The notes under the pieces were generated by a model, which was given only the letters and a program-made list of their open reading frames with translations, had not been told where the DNA came from and did not search any database. The translations under genes were made by a program, and so were the position numbers. From Diadema setosum (taxonomy: Eukaryota; Echinodermata; Echinoidea; Diadematoida; Diadematidae), in NCBI RefSeq assembly GCF_964275005.1, contig NC_092704.1:4932548-4996547 (forward strand): a stretch of 64,000 nucleotides of DNA. The letters are read 5' to 3'. Shown here one piece after another: positions 47,101 through 57,174 of this stretch. How positions within the stretch are numbered: position 1 is the stretch's first letter; each line of letters begins with the position of its first letter.

Positions 47101-47693
47101 AGTAGGCATGATTCGGCATGCGCTTCTTCATTGTGGATGAGCATGTGTTTCTTGAGTCTATAAGGTGTTCCACATGACTTCCGGCAAATGTGGCAGATGG
47201 AGGGTTTTGGAAACTGCTCTGGCACACCATTCTGTACTTCACCTTCTCTAGGAGCGTGTACATAATCTTGCCCAAAATGTATTTGTACTTCTTCAGGATG
47301 AACTATTCTCGCATGCTTGTTCAGGCCCAACTTTGTCCAGAAGTCTTTTGAACACCACTTGCACTGCCATATTTTTTGCCCCTCATGTAGTAGCATGTGT
47401 CTTGCAAGATTGGCAAAATGGCCTCCACAAATACGACACTCTTCACTGCAGGTCAAAGGCACATTCCCATGAGACCCAGAGTTGCATTCCACCGAAGTGT
47501 CTGTTCTGGCACACATACTCAGGACCTTGGCCAGTGGTCTAAGTTTCCCAGGTCCAGACTGCATGTGACTGGATGCCTCTGATGCCAAACTTTTCTCAGC
47601 ATCAGCTCCACCTTGGACTCTGGTGTCCACAGCATCATCTATTGCAAAGGAGTCATACAATTTAAGACAACATTTGTCACATAGAGATATATA
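47019..47693 (-). CDS. Zinc-finger protein 3, last exon, MITE-derived C-terminus
   Basis: Last coding exon after a possible acceptor TTCTTAG at 47694-47700, phase 0; no ATG, so upstream exons are expected. About 224 residues. The start YISLCDKCCLKLYDSF resembles the second half of a ZAD-type domain (Cys pair, Leu, Phe spacing); this is tentative. Three C2H2 fingers follow: CRICGGHFANLARHMLLH (short), CKWCSKDFWTKLGLNKHARIVH and CHICRKSCGTPYRLKKHMLIH. The last 24 or so residues (FPLPSVRGKSSVFLLC...) come from a MITE arm. Probably a nuclear DNA-binding protein, unrelated in detail to proteins 1 and 2. Confidence 0.72.
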   Translation of the reverse strand, partial: YISLCDKCCLKLYDSFAIDDAVDTRVQGGADAEKSLASEASSHMQSGPGKLRPLAKVLSMCARTDTSVECNSGSHGNVPLTCSEECRICGGHFANLARHMLLHEGQKIWQCKWCSKDFWTKLGLNKHARIVHPEEVQIHFGQDYVHAPREGEVQNGVPEQFPKPSICHICRKSCGTPYRLKKHMLIHNEEAHAESCLLHGSFPLPSVRGKSSVFLLCKKKSENM

Positions 47694-47700
47694 CTAAGAA

Positions 47701-48564
47701 CACTAGAGGGCGGACTCTGTAAAATCCCTGTGACCGATAGAAGGAGGAGTTCACCATTTTGGTCCGGGCAAATTTGGATGGAGCGAGCTAGATATGGACC
47801 AGCAACCGTACCGATAACGTATAGTGCTAGCGGAGCATACAGGGAGATCGACGATGGAATGCAACCTGGCAGTAGGCTAGCATCGCTATGCCAAAGTCTG
47901 CATCGGAGTTTGGAAAATTGAAAGTGTTCTTAAATTCTCAAATTCTACTTAAAGTAGCATAGATCTATGTTGGGTTTGGGATTTGGGTGAAAGGGCCCCT
48001 CTTTTACAAATTAAATTCTTGATCCGCTCACGTAAAACCTGCATTTTTTCATACGATTTTCGCTCGACTATTTTGAGAAATAATTAATTGCATTACTTTA
48101 TTTACTTATACAGATTGATTCAAGAAAAAAAAAAAAGAAAAGAGAAAAGAAAAGGTCTTGCAAAATTCGTCAGGGGGAACTCCTCCCTCCCTTAGCCATT
48201 TTCGATCTAGTGCTACTAGATAGCCAACACATAACTATATGCAAGGTCGGCGGAACGGGGGGGGGGGGGGGGGGGAGGATTTGCCCCCTTTCAAAATTTA
48301 AAAAAAAACCCAAAACTCCCCATTTTAATTTTAAAAAGTGTTCTTTTCTAAGTGCCATATTTGGCCCTTGAGGCCCCCCCCCCAAAAAAAAAAAAAAAAA
48401 AAAATTGTTTCTCCACCCTTTGCTATACCAGCAGTTAATTTTACGATGGTGATAGTGTGAGAAAAGCTAGTATACGTAATATATGCCTGGTGACACAGCA
48501 TTGACATCTCTCTGAAAATAGAGTTAGCTTCATGGGTCTGACTGGGCTTTTGGTTCAGGGCAGG
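47701..48564. other. No gene recognised
   Basis: A 63-codon plus frame (47730-47921) sits in a GC-richer patch but has no recognisable domain. Further on are low-complexity runs: A-rich 48128-48155, poly-G 48257-48276, C/A runs 48374-48404. Confidence 0.4.
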
Positions 48565-48605
48565 GTGAGGATTAGGATTAGGGTTAGGGTTTGGGTTAGG
48601 GTTTA
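48565..48605 (+). repeat. Interstitial telomere-like repeat
   Basis: Short run of AGGATTAGGATTAGGGTTAG type units followed by GGTTTGGGTTAGGGTTT, close to (TTAGGG)n, the telomere repeat of most animals outside arthropods and some other groups. Confidence 0.7.
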
Positions 48606-48707
48606 TGTAAGCTTCAACATTAGCATTTGAAGCTGGAGCATGTGTCATGGAACCAATATGCCTACACATACTTATAAAAATGATTTTAAAATGGGACATT
48701 TAATTAA

Positions 48708-49037
48708 GTGTTCCCCTTTTGGGGCTTTCTTCCCAGGAGAACACTTTCAACAGTTTGCCCAATGAAAACTTCGAATGAACTCATCAAGCAAATCCAGACT
48801 GAAGTCGTGTCCTCTGTAAGAGAAACAGTATTCATAGACTTAAGCGAACACTTCTCGGAGCAAGACCAGTCGCAAGAAGATGATCATGGAAACCAGCTGG
48901 TCAAAATGTTAAGTGGCCTGTTTCTGAAAACTGTTTTGCATCATCATGGCCGTTTGTTCACTGAAAGATATGTCAAAAACAACCAAGCGTCCAAGCAATA
49001 TTTACTGACCAAGGAAATGTTGTGGAATGGGGAATAA
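48708..49037 (+). CDS. Unrecognised small ORF, possible protein or transposase C-terminus
   Basis: 109 codons if started at the first ATG (48708); the internal Met of MKTSNELIKQ (about 48762) may be a better start. The predicted text is helical and charged (SVRETVFIDLSEHFSEQ, KMLSGLFLKTVLHHHG, FTERYVKNN, QYLLTKEMLWNG). Pattern and length recall C-terminal parts of some cut-and-paste transposases, but I cannot assign a family. It may be an exon or a relic; a near-perfect hairpin lies 65 bp downstream. Confidence 0.3.
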   Translation: MFPFWGFLPRRTLSTVCPMKTSNELIKQIQTEVVSSVRETVFIDLSEHFSEQDQSQEDDHGNQLVKMLSGLFLKTVLHHHGRLFTERYVKNNQASKQYLLTKEMLWNGE

Positions 49038-49101
49038 TCAGGCGATTATTAATTGCAAACATTAAGGAACTCATACGAAAGATGTTCATCGTGGTAGAGA
49101 C

Positions 49102-49228
49102 TGAAAGAAATAAAGTTGATCGTTTGTCCCACGAAGCGAGGTAAACACAAAGGTATGAATACGTACACTTTTCATACCTCTGTGTTTACCTCGCTTCGTG
49201 GGACAAACGATCAACTTTATTTCTTTCA
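49102..49228. repeat. 58-bp-arm hairpin with one mismatch
   Basis: Arms 49102-49159 and 49171-49228 are exact complements except one A/G difference, around an 11-nt loop (TACGTACACTT). Outer ends TGAAAGAAATAAAG. Could be a young palindromic MITE or the template of a structured RNA. No target duplication seen. Confidence 0.9.
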
Positions 49229-49804
49229 TTAAGGAACTTGTTTTAGGGCAGCAAACCATCCCAGACAATGTGAATGAATTTATTTCACAGTACAAAGACT
49301 GACGCAGCTTAGGAAAGTTTGATGTAATTGCGGCAATTATCATATCACAGGGGGCACCCGGCTGTCTGGAGATCAAGAGAACCCATTGTATTGCATGGAC
49401 CATGGTCGTGTTGGTCGGCTTGAAAGTATTACCTCGTGGAGAATAAGGTAAAATTTTGTTTAATTTTCATTTTCTTTACCACTCATAATAAGAGATTGCT
49501 AGCAACTTAAATTTTTGAGTTGTTTCCTTCTCTCATCTCCGACCCCCTCATCTTCTTGATGAAAGACAAGTACAATGCATATATACTAATATGTGTTTGA
49601 GCGCTTGTGTAGACGAGTCCCACTACTACTGCGCTGCCCGGACAAAGATGGCGCGCGGCCTCTTCAACTTGGCACACGAGCACTGCGTACGCGCCACACG
49701 CAGTCCGCGCTCTAGTGTTCTTTAGTATATCTTTATGTCACAAATATCACACAAAGTATTTGAGTGTAAGAATATACATATATGTGACCGTGCGTCACAA
49801 AATG

Positions 49805-51810
49805 AACAAGAGACCTGGGGGTCTCATGCTCACCTGAGTATTGCAAGTTCGCCTTCCATGCATTCTTGTAATTCTTACCTGAGAACATTGGAAACATGTG
49901 AGGGGTAGCTTTCAGAGCTGGTGTCTATTTGCATATTCCTTCACAGTGGTAAAAATACCTGCCAAGTACCCTGTACTTTATAGAATGTTGGATTATGCTG
50001 TTTGCAGAAAAAGAAAGACCTAAAGTAATATCACTTTGATTCTAGAGAAGAATATTTTTTAATATTCCTTAATTTAGGAAGTTTTGAACCCCCTAGGACC
50101 CCAGGAAAAGCATGGTGCCCATTCAAACACTTTGAGATCCTATCCCCATAGGAATGCTACTTGCCAAGTTTGGTGAAAATCCATTATGCTGTTTTCAGCA
50201 AGATGAAAATCTAGGTTCCCCCTGGATCTGCAATGAACAAACTTGGAACTATGTACAGTCATCAATACTTCTAGACAAGAATTATTGTAAATATTCCTTA
50301 ATGGGGGGGGGGGGGGGGAGGGAATTAGGCCCCCTTGGGTCCCCAGAGAGAAGCAAGGTGCCCTGTTGGACAAATTTAGATCTTAATCTCCTGGCATGCT
50401 ACCTGTCAAGTTTAGTGAATATTCATAAAGGGATTTTCAGCAATGATGAACATGTACAATTTACATCACCATTTGGGCCAATCCCACCCACTCCTTTGGG
50501 TCGGGGGGGGGGGGGGGGTGGATAGAGAACCTTGAGGCCCCCAGGTGGGGCATGGTGCCCATTTGATGGAATTGAGACTCTGTCCCCCTAGGGATGCTAC
50601 CTGGCAAGTTTGGTGAAAACTCATCTTGGAGTTTTTAAGAAAAAAGATGAAAATTCACAATTTAGACCCCAATTCAGGCCCCTGGGGCCCCAGGTGGGCC
50701 ATGGTGCCCATTTGATGGGAGTGAGATTCTGTCCCCCTAGGGATGCTACCTGCAAACTTTGGTGAAAATTCATCATGGCATTTTCAAGAAAAATATGAAA
50801 ATGTACAATTTGGGCCCCATTAAGACCCCTCTAAACTCCCCTCCATGCCCTGGGTCCCAAGGGGGGCACCCCTGATTCCCCCATGAACAAACTTGAAACT
50901 ACAGTCATCAATGTAGGCCTACTTATTCATAGTATTAAGTCAGCTCTATCACTTCTGGTTCTAGAGAGAAGATTTTTTAAGATTCCTTAATTTTTTTTTG
51001 GGGGGGGGGGGTTGGGCCCCTTTTGTGCCCCTCAAGTGGGGTATGGTGCCCACTTGAAGAAATTGAGATCCTATTCCCCTAGGGATGCTACCTGCCAAGA
51101 TTGGTGAAAATCAGTCAAGGGGTTATCAACAAGAAGATGAAGATGTAAAAAATGTATGCACGACGGACGACTGATGATGAACACCGGACGAAGAGCAATC
51201 GCAATAGCTTAAAGGACAAGTTCACCTTCATAAACATAAGGATTGAGAGAATGTAGCAATATTAGTAGAACACATCATTGAAAGTTTGAGGAAAATCGGA
51301 CAATCCGTTCAAAAGTTATGAATTTTTGAAGTTTTTGTGCAGTAACCGCTGGATGAGAAGACTACTGCAGTGTGTGAATAACTTAGATGTCACATGCGTA
51401 CAATATAAGGAAAATATAAAGAAAATTTCACAAAATGTTATCTTTTGAAAAATGTACACATACCCCCGACTCATTACCGACAAATGTTATGGGTAATATT
51501 ATTCCCCCTGCCTTTAGAAAGAGGCAAGTCAAGTGCTCTTTTATTATGCGAAAAAAGTGAAAATATGTTGAATTTTCTTTACATTTTCTTTATACTGTTG
51601 TACGCATATGACTCACAAGCTGTAGTAGTCTCCTCATCTAGCGGTTCCAACACAAAAATTTAAAAAATTCATAACTTTTGCATCGATTGTCCAATTTTCC
51701 TCAAACTTTCACTGATGTGTTCTACTAATATTGTTGCATTCTCTCAATCCTAATGTTTATGAAGGTGAACTTGTCCTTTAATTGAGCCTTCAGCTCAGGT
51801 GAGCTAACAA
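49805..51810 (+). mobile_element. Tandem-unit element X, inserted at AACAA of family A
   Basis: Body 49810-51805, ends GAGACCTGGGGGTCTC and CTCAGGTGAGCT, flanked by AACAA (49805-49809, 51806-51810). Interior: at least five diverged units with CCCCTAGGGATGCTACCTG, CAAGTTTGGTGAAAA and CCAGGTGGGGCATGGTGCCC, near 50150, 50390, 50590, 50740 and 51080. Near the right end it carries ACGACGGACGACTG and then the TTAA palindrome. Uninterrupted family A TIR in copy 1 reads AACCAACAAAAAGTCGC, the empty site. Confidence 0.78.
51209..51781. mobile_element. TTAA-flanked palindromic MITE in element X, 565 bp
   Basis: Body 51213-51777 between TTAA sites. Ends AGGACAAGTTCACCTTCATA and its complement. Arms of about 230 bp pair around GTGTGTGAATAACTTAGATG-type centre sequence. 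Half copy at 46808-47100 forms the end of zinc-finger 3. The 72-codon frame in it (51445-51663) is the source of the similar FPLP.ERGKSS peptide. Confidence 0.88.
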
Positions 51811-52025
51811 AAAGTCGCACCCCTTGATTTCAAGTCAGGATTCAATAAAGGTAAAATGGGTCAACCAAGTCAATATTGGGTTTTCATATTTTCTGAAAGA
51901 ACTACCGTTCTTCTACATTATTTTTTAAGTCGGGATCCTAAAATGAATGGGAAAGTGCATTTTCAGCAGTTTCTCTACAACCCTGTTTTTTTCAAGTAGA
52001 GTATAATGTGAGATCAGGTATGTCT

Positions 52026-52913
52026 TAGGGTGCGTTTATCAACTCCTTTTCTCGGCAGAAACAGGTTATCCAAACAGCTTTCAAGGAATTTTTACGAGTT
52101 GATAAACGCAAAGCTGTTGATAAACGAGTTGATAAACGAGTTGATAAACGCAAAGCCCTTTAGGAAAGCCTTTTACGAAAGGGTGCGTTTATCAACTCTC
52201 CTTTCTCGGCAGAAACAGGTTATCCAAACAGCTTTCAAGGAATTTTCACGAGTTGATAAAAGCAAAGCTGTTTTGAAAGCCTTTCGGAAAGCCTTTTCGA
52301 AAGCCCGAAATTTGTGACGATCCAAACAGGTTTCCTAAACAGGTTATCAGAAACCTGTTTGTAAAAGCCTTTTGGAAGTTGATAAACGCAAAGCTGTTTT
52401 GAAACGGCTTTGTAGTCTTGTACTTCAGTACTTGTACTTCTCCTCGGGTCGAATGGCGCAATGCAGCTGTGCAGTGACAGGCCAGTTAAAAAATCGTGTT
52501 CGCGAAGAGAGTTGATAAAAGCAACTATTTTGAAAGCCGTTTCTAAAGGGCTTTGGAAAGGGCTATCGAAAGCCGTTTAAACAGGGGAAAGTTGATAAAC
52601 GCAGCCAAAGTCTCATGCCGCCACTCAGAAATATTTGAAGTATGTGCTAAACTGGAGCTGCCTCACAGATAGGAAGACAATTGATTCATGTGACATTGCA
52701 TCATGACTCGTCACTCTCAAAGGAAGATATGTCTTTATGATGGTAATTGCTTTTCGCCGTCCCTTCTTAGAAAACAAGCGGCACATTAATAGTACAGGCA
52801 GTCAGGGCTTTGGAAAGGGCTCTCGAAAGGGCTATGGAAAGGGCTTTCGAAAGGGCTATCGAAAGGGCTATCGAAAGCCGTTTAAACAGGGGAAAGTTGA
52901 TAAACGCAGCCTA
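52026..52913. mobile_element. TA-flanked MITE made of GATAAACGCA repeats, 884 bp
   Basis: Body 52028-52911, ends GGGTGCGTTTATCAACTC and, reversed, GGCTGCGTTTATCAACTT, flanked by TA; family A copy 1 (GCTTAAAGGCC near 16850) provides the empty site CTTAA. The terminal motif and CTCGGCAGAAACAGGTTATC recur internally (52045-52080 and 52181-52225; GGGGAAAGTTGATAAACGC at 52582 and 52890), so it may be two or more copies fused. Also holds GAAAGGGCTATC repeats. Confidence 0.7.
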
Positions 52914-53667
52914 AGAGACCCTTTTCATTTCTTGAAAGCCCTTTTACACACTTTTCACTTTCAAGTCTACTAACTTTTGAAGGGCTAACGTTAATGCTTT
53001 AAAAGTTGGCATTAATCATGAACAGAATGTGTTGATAAAGCATATATTTTCAGCCTAATCTGATACTCTCTTCATTGTTGTTGCTCCAGTGGTTTACACC
53101 CTGTATTTTGTCCTGTTCATTGCTCAGCTAGCATGGTTTGGTGAAGATTAAGCACTTGGAGAGACCCTGTTCTTCAAAGCCTCTTTTCTTGGTTCACCCT
53201 TTTCCAGAGTGTGTGCTTTCTTTCCAATATTTACATAGTTTAGGAGAGTCCATTTCACTTGAGCTATACATCATTTTAAAGCTTAGAGTCTGTTCTTTCA
53301 GGATCTGCCCTAAACTAAGAATCTGTGTCTGGCGACTTTTTGTTGGTTTTGTGATGCAGAATCACATATAAAATTTACTGTATACGCTGTTATTTTCGCT
53401 TACAGATATTTGGGCGAATGACAGGGCCATAGACATTTTCGTGACTAATTTACAAATTGATGCCGACGCTCTATTAACACAGCACATGGAGACATTTTCA
53501 CGTGTTGTTAAATTCGGGATCCAACTGTGATTCCTGAAATTCATAAAAATAACAGCTCATAAAACTGTATATTTCTTTTTTGCTAATACACAAAAAAGTC
53601 ACAAAGTTCATTTTCAAGCATGCAACTAGGCCTTAAATTCAATGCATTGTGGATTAACTTAGACCTC

Positions 53668-53802
53668 GTTTACAGTGAGTGAAAAGGCCGGGCTCAACCG
53701 TTCATTACGGTACCAAAATTGGCCGCGTATTTGGCCAAGCTCTGGAGGTAGTCTTGGCCATGGCCAAGCTGCGACCGAGCCCAGCCTTTTCTCACTGTAA
53801 AC
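53668..53802. mobile_element. Small MITE, 135 bp
   Basis: Inverted ends GTTTACAGTGAGTGAAAAGG and the complement CTTTTCTCACTGTAAAC, with GGGCTC/GAGCCC continuing the pairing. A GGCCAAG/CTTGGCC-rich centre. Target duplication not resolved. Confidence 0.65.
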
Positions 53803-53814
53803 ACAAACTGGGCT

Positions 53815-54016
53815 TAATGTGGTACCAAATTTAGTCTGGCTTCCAGACCCCCGTCCGTACTATTTCAATATTCAGGATATTAACACTCTCAACGTTGAAA
53901 ACTAGCATAGTTTAAGGTGCCTTCTGCAAAGGCGACGACACCACCGTGGGGCGGCGACTTTGTCACCGCAGAGTCCAGTTGGCAAAGGGTCTGGAAATCA
54001 GTCTATACCACATTGC
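53815..54016. mobile_element. Small MITE, about 200 bp
   Basis: Inverted ends AATGTGGTACCAAATTTAGT..GGCTTCCAGACCC and GGGTCTGGAAATCAGTCTAT..CCACATT. Directly downstream of the previous MITE and directly upstream of the decayed alternative exon. Confidence 0.6.
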
Positions 54017-54133
54017 GACTGGCGTCCTCTCAATAAATAGTGTTTGTTTGAACCTTGACAATTGTCTCAGTGGCATCTAATCTACCAGTTCAACAAAGAC
54101 TGTCAAACCATCAGCTTGGTAAGCTGCAAGTTG

Positions 54134-54417
54134 CTACCTTTGGACCAGAACCACTTCATCATCAAATGCCACTTTTATGGTTTGAGAATAATGCATGTTG
54201 GTTACATTCCTATCACCATCATTACCTGGTGGGGCGGGGCTCTCTTGGGTGTGTCTGGATCCATGTCTTGTTAGGTGCTGTCCGAAATCTTCACTGCTTG
54301 TGAATGCTTCTCCACACTCCTCACACAGAGGTAGCTTGTAAGTCCTGACCACAACTTCTCTTTCCATCTCCAGTTTTGGAATGGAGGAAGTTGAACATGG
54401 GTTGGCATCATACTCTT
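54134..54417 (-). CDS. Alternative or decayed last exon A of the small finger gene
   Basis: Tandem duplicate of exon B (55282-55733) with the same phase-1 acceptor (TCATTTGCAG before AAGAGTATG). 93 codons then TAG where exon B has CAG. Keeps an intact finger CEECGEAFTSSEDFGQHLTRH, whose first Cys exon B lacks. Homology to B continues past the stop to about 54050 with further stops. Either a functional alternative terminal exon giving a shorter protein (about 128 residues with exon 1) or a decaying copy. Confidence 0.55.
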
Positions 54418-54660
54418 CTGCAAATGAGCATTGAAAGACATACATTGTATAGAATTAGAAGGTACTGGCACCATTCATGAAGATGTTCATCATAAAGTCC
54501 ATTCATTTCAGTAAAATGAAAAACACTTTTGGGGAGCGATAAAGGTGAACTGTTCTTGGCAAGAAATGCTTTACTAACAATATACACTGTACAACAACTT
54601 TGAATTCGAGCATCTGGAATTAGAAGTTACTGGCACAATTCATGAAGATTAAAAGTACAT

Positions 54661-54911
54661 ATCGTCGCTGGGGCGACAAGACCTCGTATCTCAAAAATGT
54701 CAAATGTTCAGGAGAGCCAAAAAACATGGCGGCCAAAGCACTATACTGAATGGGATAGCCGTTCCTTTGACATGCCGTGGTGGCTTCATTTTTGGGGTAA
54801 GACAGCTGGGATTTGGACAGGACATCACTTAACCGATTATTTGACCACTAATGCAAAAAAGTCATTTTCACCAAAATTTGAGATACAAGGTCTTGTCACC
54901 CCAGCGACGAT
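54661..54911. mobile_element. MITE with 37-bp inverted ends, 251 bp
   Basis: Ends ATCGTCGCTGGGGCGACAAG and the complement CTTGTCACCCCAGCGACGAT, continued by ACCTCGTATCTCAAA / TTTGAGATACAAGGT. The duplicated sequence near 56560 (AAAAGTACAT..ATGCAGATCAC) lacks it, giving the empty site. Confidence 0.85.
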
Positions 54912-55281
54912 ATGCAGATCACAAGGCTTATACATTTTAGTATTGGGATAAATAAATGCATTGTGGATTGACTTGGGCTTGTTTTCTTATATCGAAATTC
55001 TTCCTACTGAAAAAAAAAAATGGAAGCTTTTATCTTTACAAAACTGAGGCCTCAAGCTCAAGATGATTAGGGAAAAAATGTAGAGCATTTTTTTAATCTT
55101 TAGAACAGCAAGATTTCTCACTCTCCCAACTAATTTCAAATATTGTTAAAAGCATCTTCACTATTACAATGCACATATCCTTTGTCAAAATATCTATCTG
55201 CCACATGTCTGAACAGTTCTTTACATAATGTAGCATTTTGATAGTTAACTTAATTCTTGCCAGGTTTGCATTGCTAAAAAT

Positions 55282-55733
55282 TCAAAATTCATCACCATCA
55301 CAGTCATGGTAGTTGTCATGGTTGCTTGCTTGTATCTGGAGGTCTCCTGGCAGTGAAGATTCAACCTTGACAATTGTCTCCGTGGTATACATGGAATTTA
55401 CCGGGTCATCAAACACTGTCAAACCATCAGCTTGGTTAGTTTGAAGTTGCTGCCTTTGGACCAGAACCACTTTGTCATCAGATGCCACTTTTATGGTATG
55501 AGAATAATGCATGTTGGTTACTTTCCTATCACCATCATCACTTGGTGGGGTGGGGCTCTCTTGGTTGTGTCTGGATCCATGTCTTGTTAGGTGCTGTCTG
55601 AAATCTTCATTGCTTGTGAATGCTTCTCCACACTCCTCACGCAGAGGATGCTTGTAAGTCTTGACCACGACCTCTCTCTCCTTCTCCAGTTTTGGAATGG
55701 AGGAAGTTGAGCACGGGTTGGTATCACGTTCTT
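55282..55733 (-). CDS. Small finger-type protein, last exon B
   Basis: Acceptor TTCAATACCCACTTCCAG, phase 1, then AAGAACGTGATACC. Joined to exon 1 (57059-56957) the codon G|AA gives Glu and an open protein of about 184 residues: acidic N-terminus, DTNPCSTSSIPKLEKE, a degenerate C2H2 finger (REECGEAFTSNEDFRQHLTRH, first Cys replaced by Arg), and an acidic tail ending HDNYHDCDGDEF. Probably nuclear by resemblance to zinc-finger proteins; function unknown. The loss of the first Cys suggests the finger no longer binds zinc in this copy. Confidence 0.65.
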
Positions 55734-55920
55734 CTGGAAGTGGGTATTGAAAGACATACATGGTAAAGAATTAGAAGTTACTGGCACCATTCATGAAGAT
55801 GGTCATCATAAAGTCCAATTGTCTAGTAATGGAATACACTTTTGGGGAGTGACAAGGTGAACTGGCCGTGGCAATACATTGTATATGCTTTACTATTAAC
55901 AATATACTACATGTACAACT

Positions 55921-56502
55921 TTAACCCTATTCCCATGGGGGGGGGGGGAAGTGATTTTGTGTACAAATCCAATGCAAATTGTGTTTTTGCTATTAATTCA
56001 TGTAAAAATAAATATTTTTACTTTCAATGGCTGATGATTCATTTTAGTTTTAAAAGGTTTCTGTGACAAATTTTGATAAAAAAAAACAATAAAAACAAAA
56101 AGTAAAAATCAAAGAAATGCATAAGAAATTCAACAAACAATAAAATACATAAGAAATAATTATGAAGGCAAATTTTTGCTTCGACATCATTGTTGAGGGT
56201 ATTGAAAAGAATATGTTCACCAAAAATTAGAAGTCTTGGAGCTTTATTTTTTTCTATAGGCAAAAAAATAAAAACAAATTATTTTTGCATAAATTAGCAT
56301 ACATTAATTGATACAAAATACATAAACTAGAATTTGAAAAATCTAACTATGCACTCTTGTAGATTACATTGGCCTCTACCTTAGTGCCAATTTTCGCGAG
56401 GTCGCGCGATCCATGACCGAGATCTGAAAGGGGGGCCAAAAAGGCCCCCCATCCCCCAATGGTTTCAAGTCCCTCAAAAAACCCGGTATGATTAGGGTTT
56501 AA
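55921..56502. mobile_element. piggyBac-like MITE, 574 bp
   Basis: Body 55925-56498 between TTAA sites. Ends CCCTATTCCCATGGG and, reversed, ACCCTAATCATACCGGG. TTAA followed by CCCTA matches the known piggyBac terminus. The duplicated unit near 54600 (CAACTTTGAATTCGAGC) lacks it. AT-rich interior with no transposase. Confidence 0.7.
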
Positions 56503-56956
56503 ATCCAAGCATCTGGAATTAAAAGTTACTGGCACCATTCATGAAGATTAAAAGTACATAATTATGCAGATCACAAAGCCCATACATTTTAGCATTGGAA
56601 TGTATCCCTGGGGGTTGGGTAAAAGAAGATATGAACTGTCCCTGTGAATGGTTGGTGCAATGTACACACACGTGGATGAAATAAAAGCAAGTTGCTAAAC
56701 TGCATTAAAAAAAAAAGATGAAAAAGATAAAATGGCGACTGCATGGAAGTGAATATGTGCTATCGCGATAGCGAAGGGCTTTTTTCTGTAAATCTCTAGG
56801 GTCAAGGATATTTTAGGGTCTGTCGGGATATATGCCATACATTTTTTTTCTTGGCCTTATATTTTATCATACAGGCTGCATTCTTATTGTTAGGCCAATA
56901 GTTTATGACAAAAACTGTGTCAGTTTGACAGAAATTACTTTACATGCACACTGTAC
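56503..56956 (-). other. Intron of the small finger gene, with a third duplicated segment
   Basis: 56503-56610 repeats the sequence after exons A and B (CATCTGGAATTAAAAGTTAC, CACCATTCATGAAGAT, CATACATTTTAGCATTGG). The rest is non-coding. Confidence 0.6.
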
Positions 56957-57059
56957 CTGCTTCAGTGATGTCTTCCATCACCTGCCACTGGGATGAATAT
57001 TTTGCTGCTTCATTTTCGTCATCATCTTCTTCCTCCATCTTAATCCATGAGACTGCCAT
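56957..57059 (-). CDS. Small finger-type protein, first coding exon
   Basis: ATG at 57059 in a good context (GACATGG). Encodes MAVSWIKMEEEDDDENEAA, then KYSSQWQVMEDITEA, and ends GCAG|GTACAG, phase 1, matching the phase of both downstream exons A and B. A strong acceptor-like tract (CTTTTCTTTTTTCAG) just upstream at about 57095-57110 suggests a further 5' untranslated exon. An acidic first exon spliced in phase 1 to finger exons is common in animal zinc-finger genes. Confidence 0.6.
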
Positions 57060-57174
57060 GTCCTTCTATTGTATAGTGTAAGGGAGTCTGCAACTGAAAA
57101 AAGAAAAGCAAAGGGCCTGAATCTGTGATCACATGAGATGAATGAGAGGTTTTAATGCACAGGACATGAGACCG

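Larger units (their letters stand above)
49779..53369. mobile_element. Repeat family A, copy 2 (two insertions)
   Basis: Left end ATATGTGACCGTGCGTCAC, right end on the other strand ATATGTGATTCTGCATCAC. Family A sequence is 49779-49809, 51811-52025 and 52914-53369; the gaps are element X and a TA-flanked MITE. Compared with copy 1 the inner sequence is in inverted order but collinear, without the LINE. No coding capacity. Confidence 0.75.

Noticed and set aside
48331-48699. Frame with NPNPNPNPNP text
   Set aside because: Translation of the telomere-like repeat in antisense.
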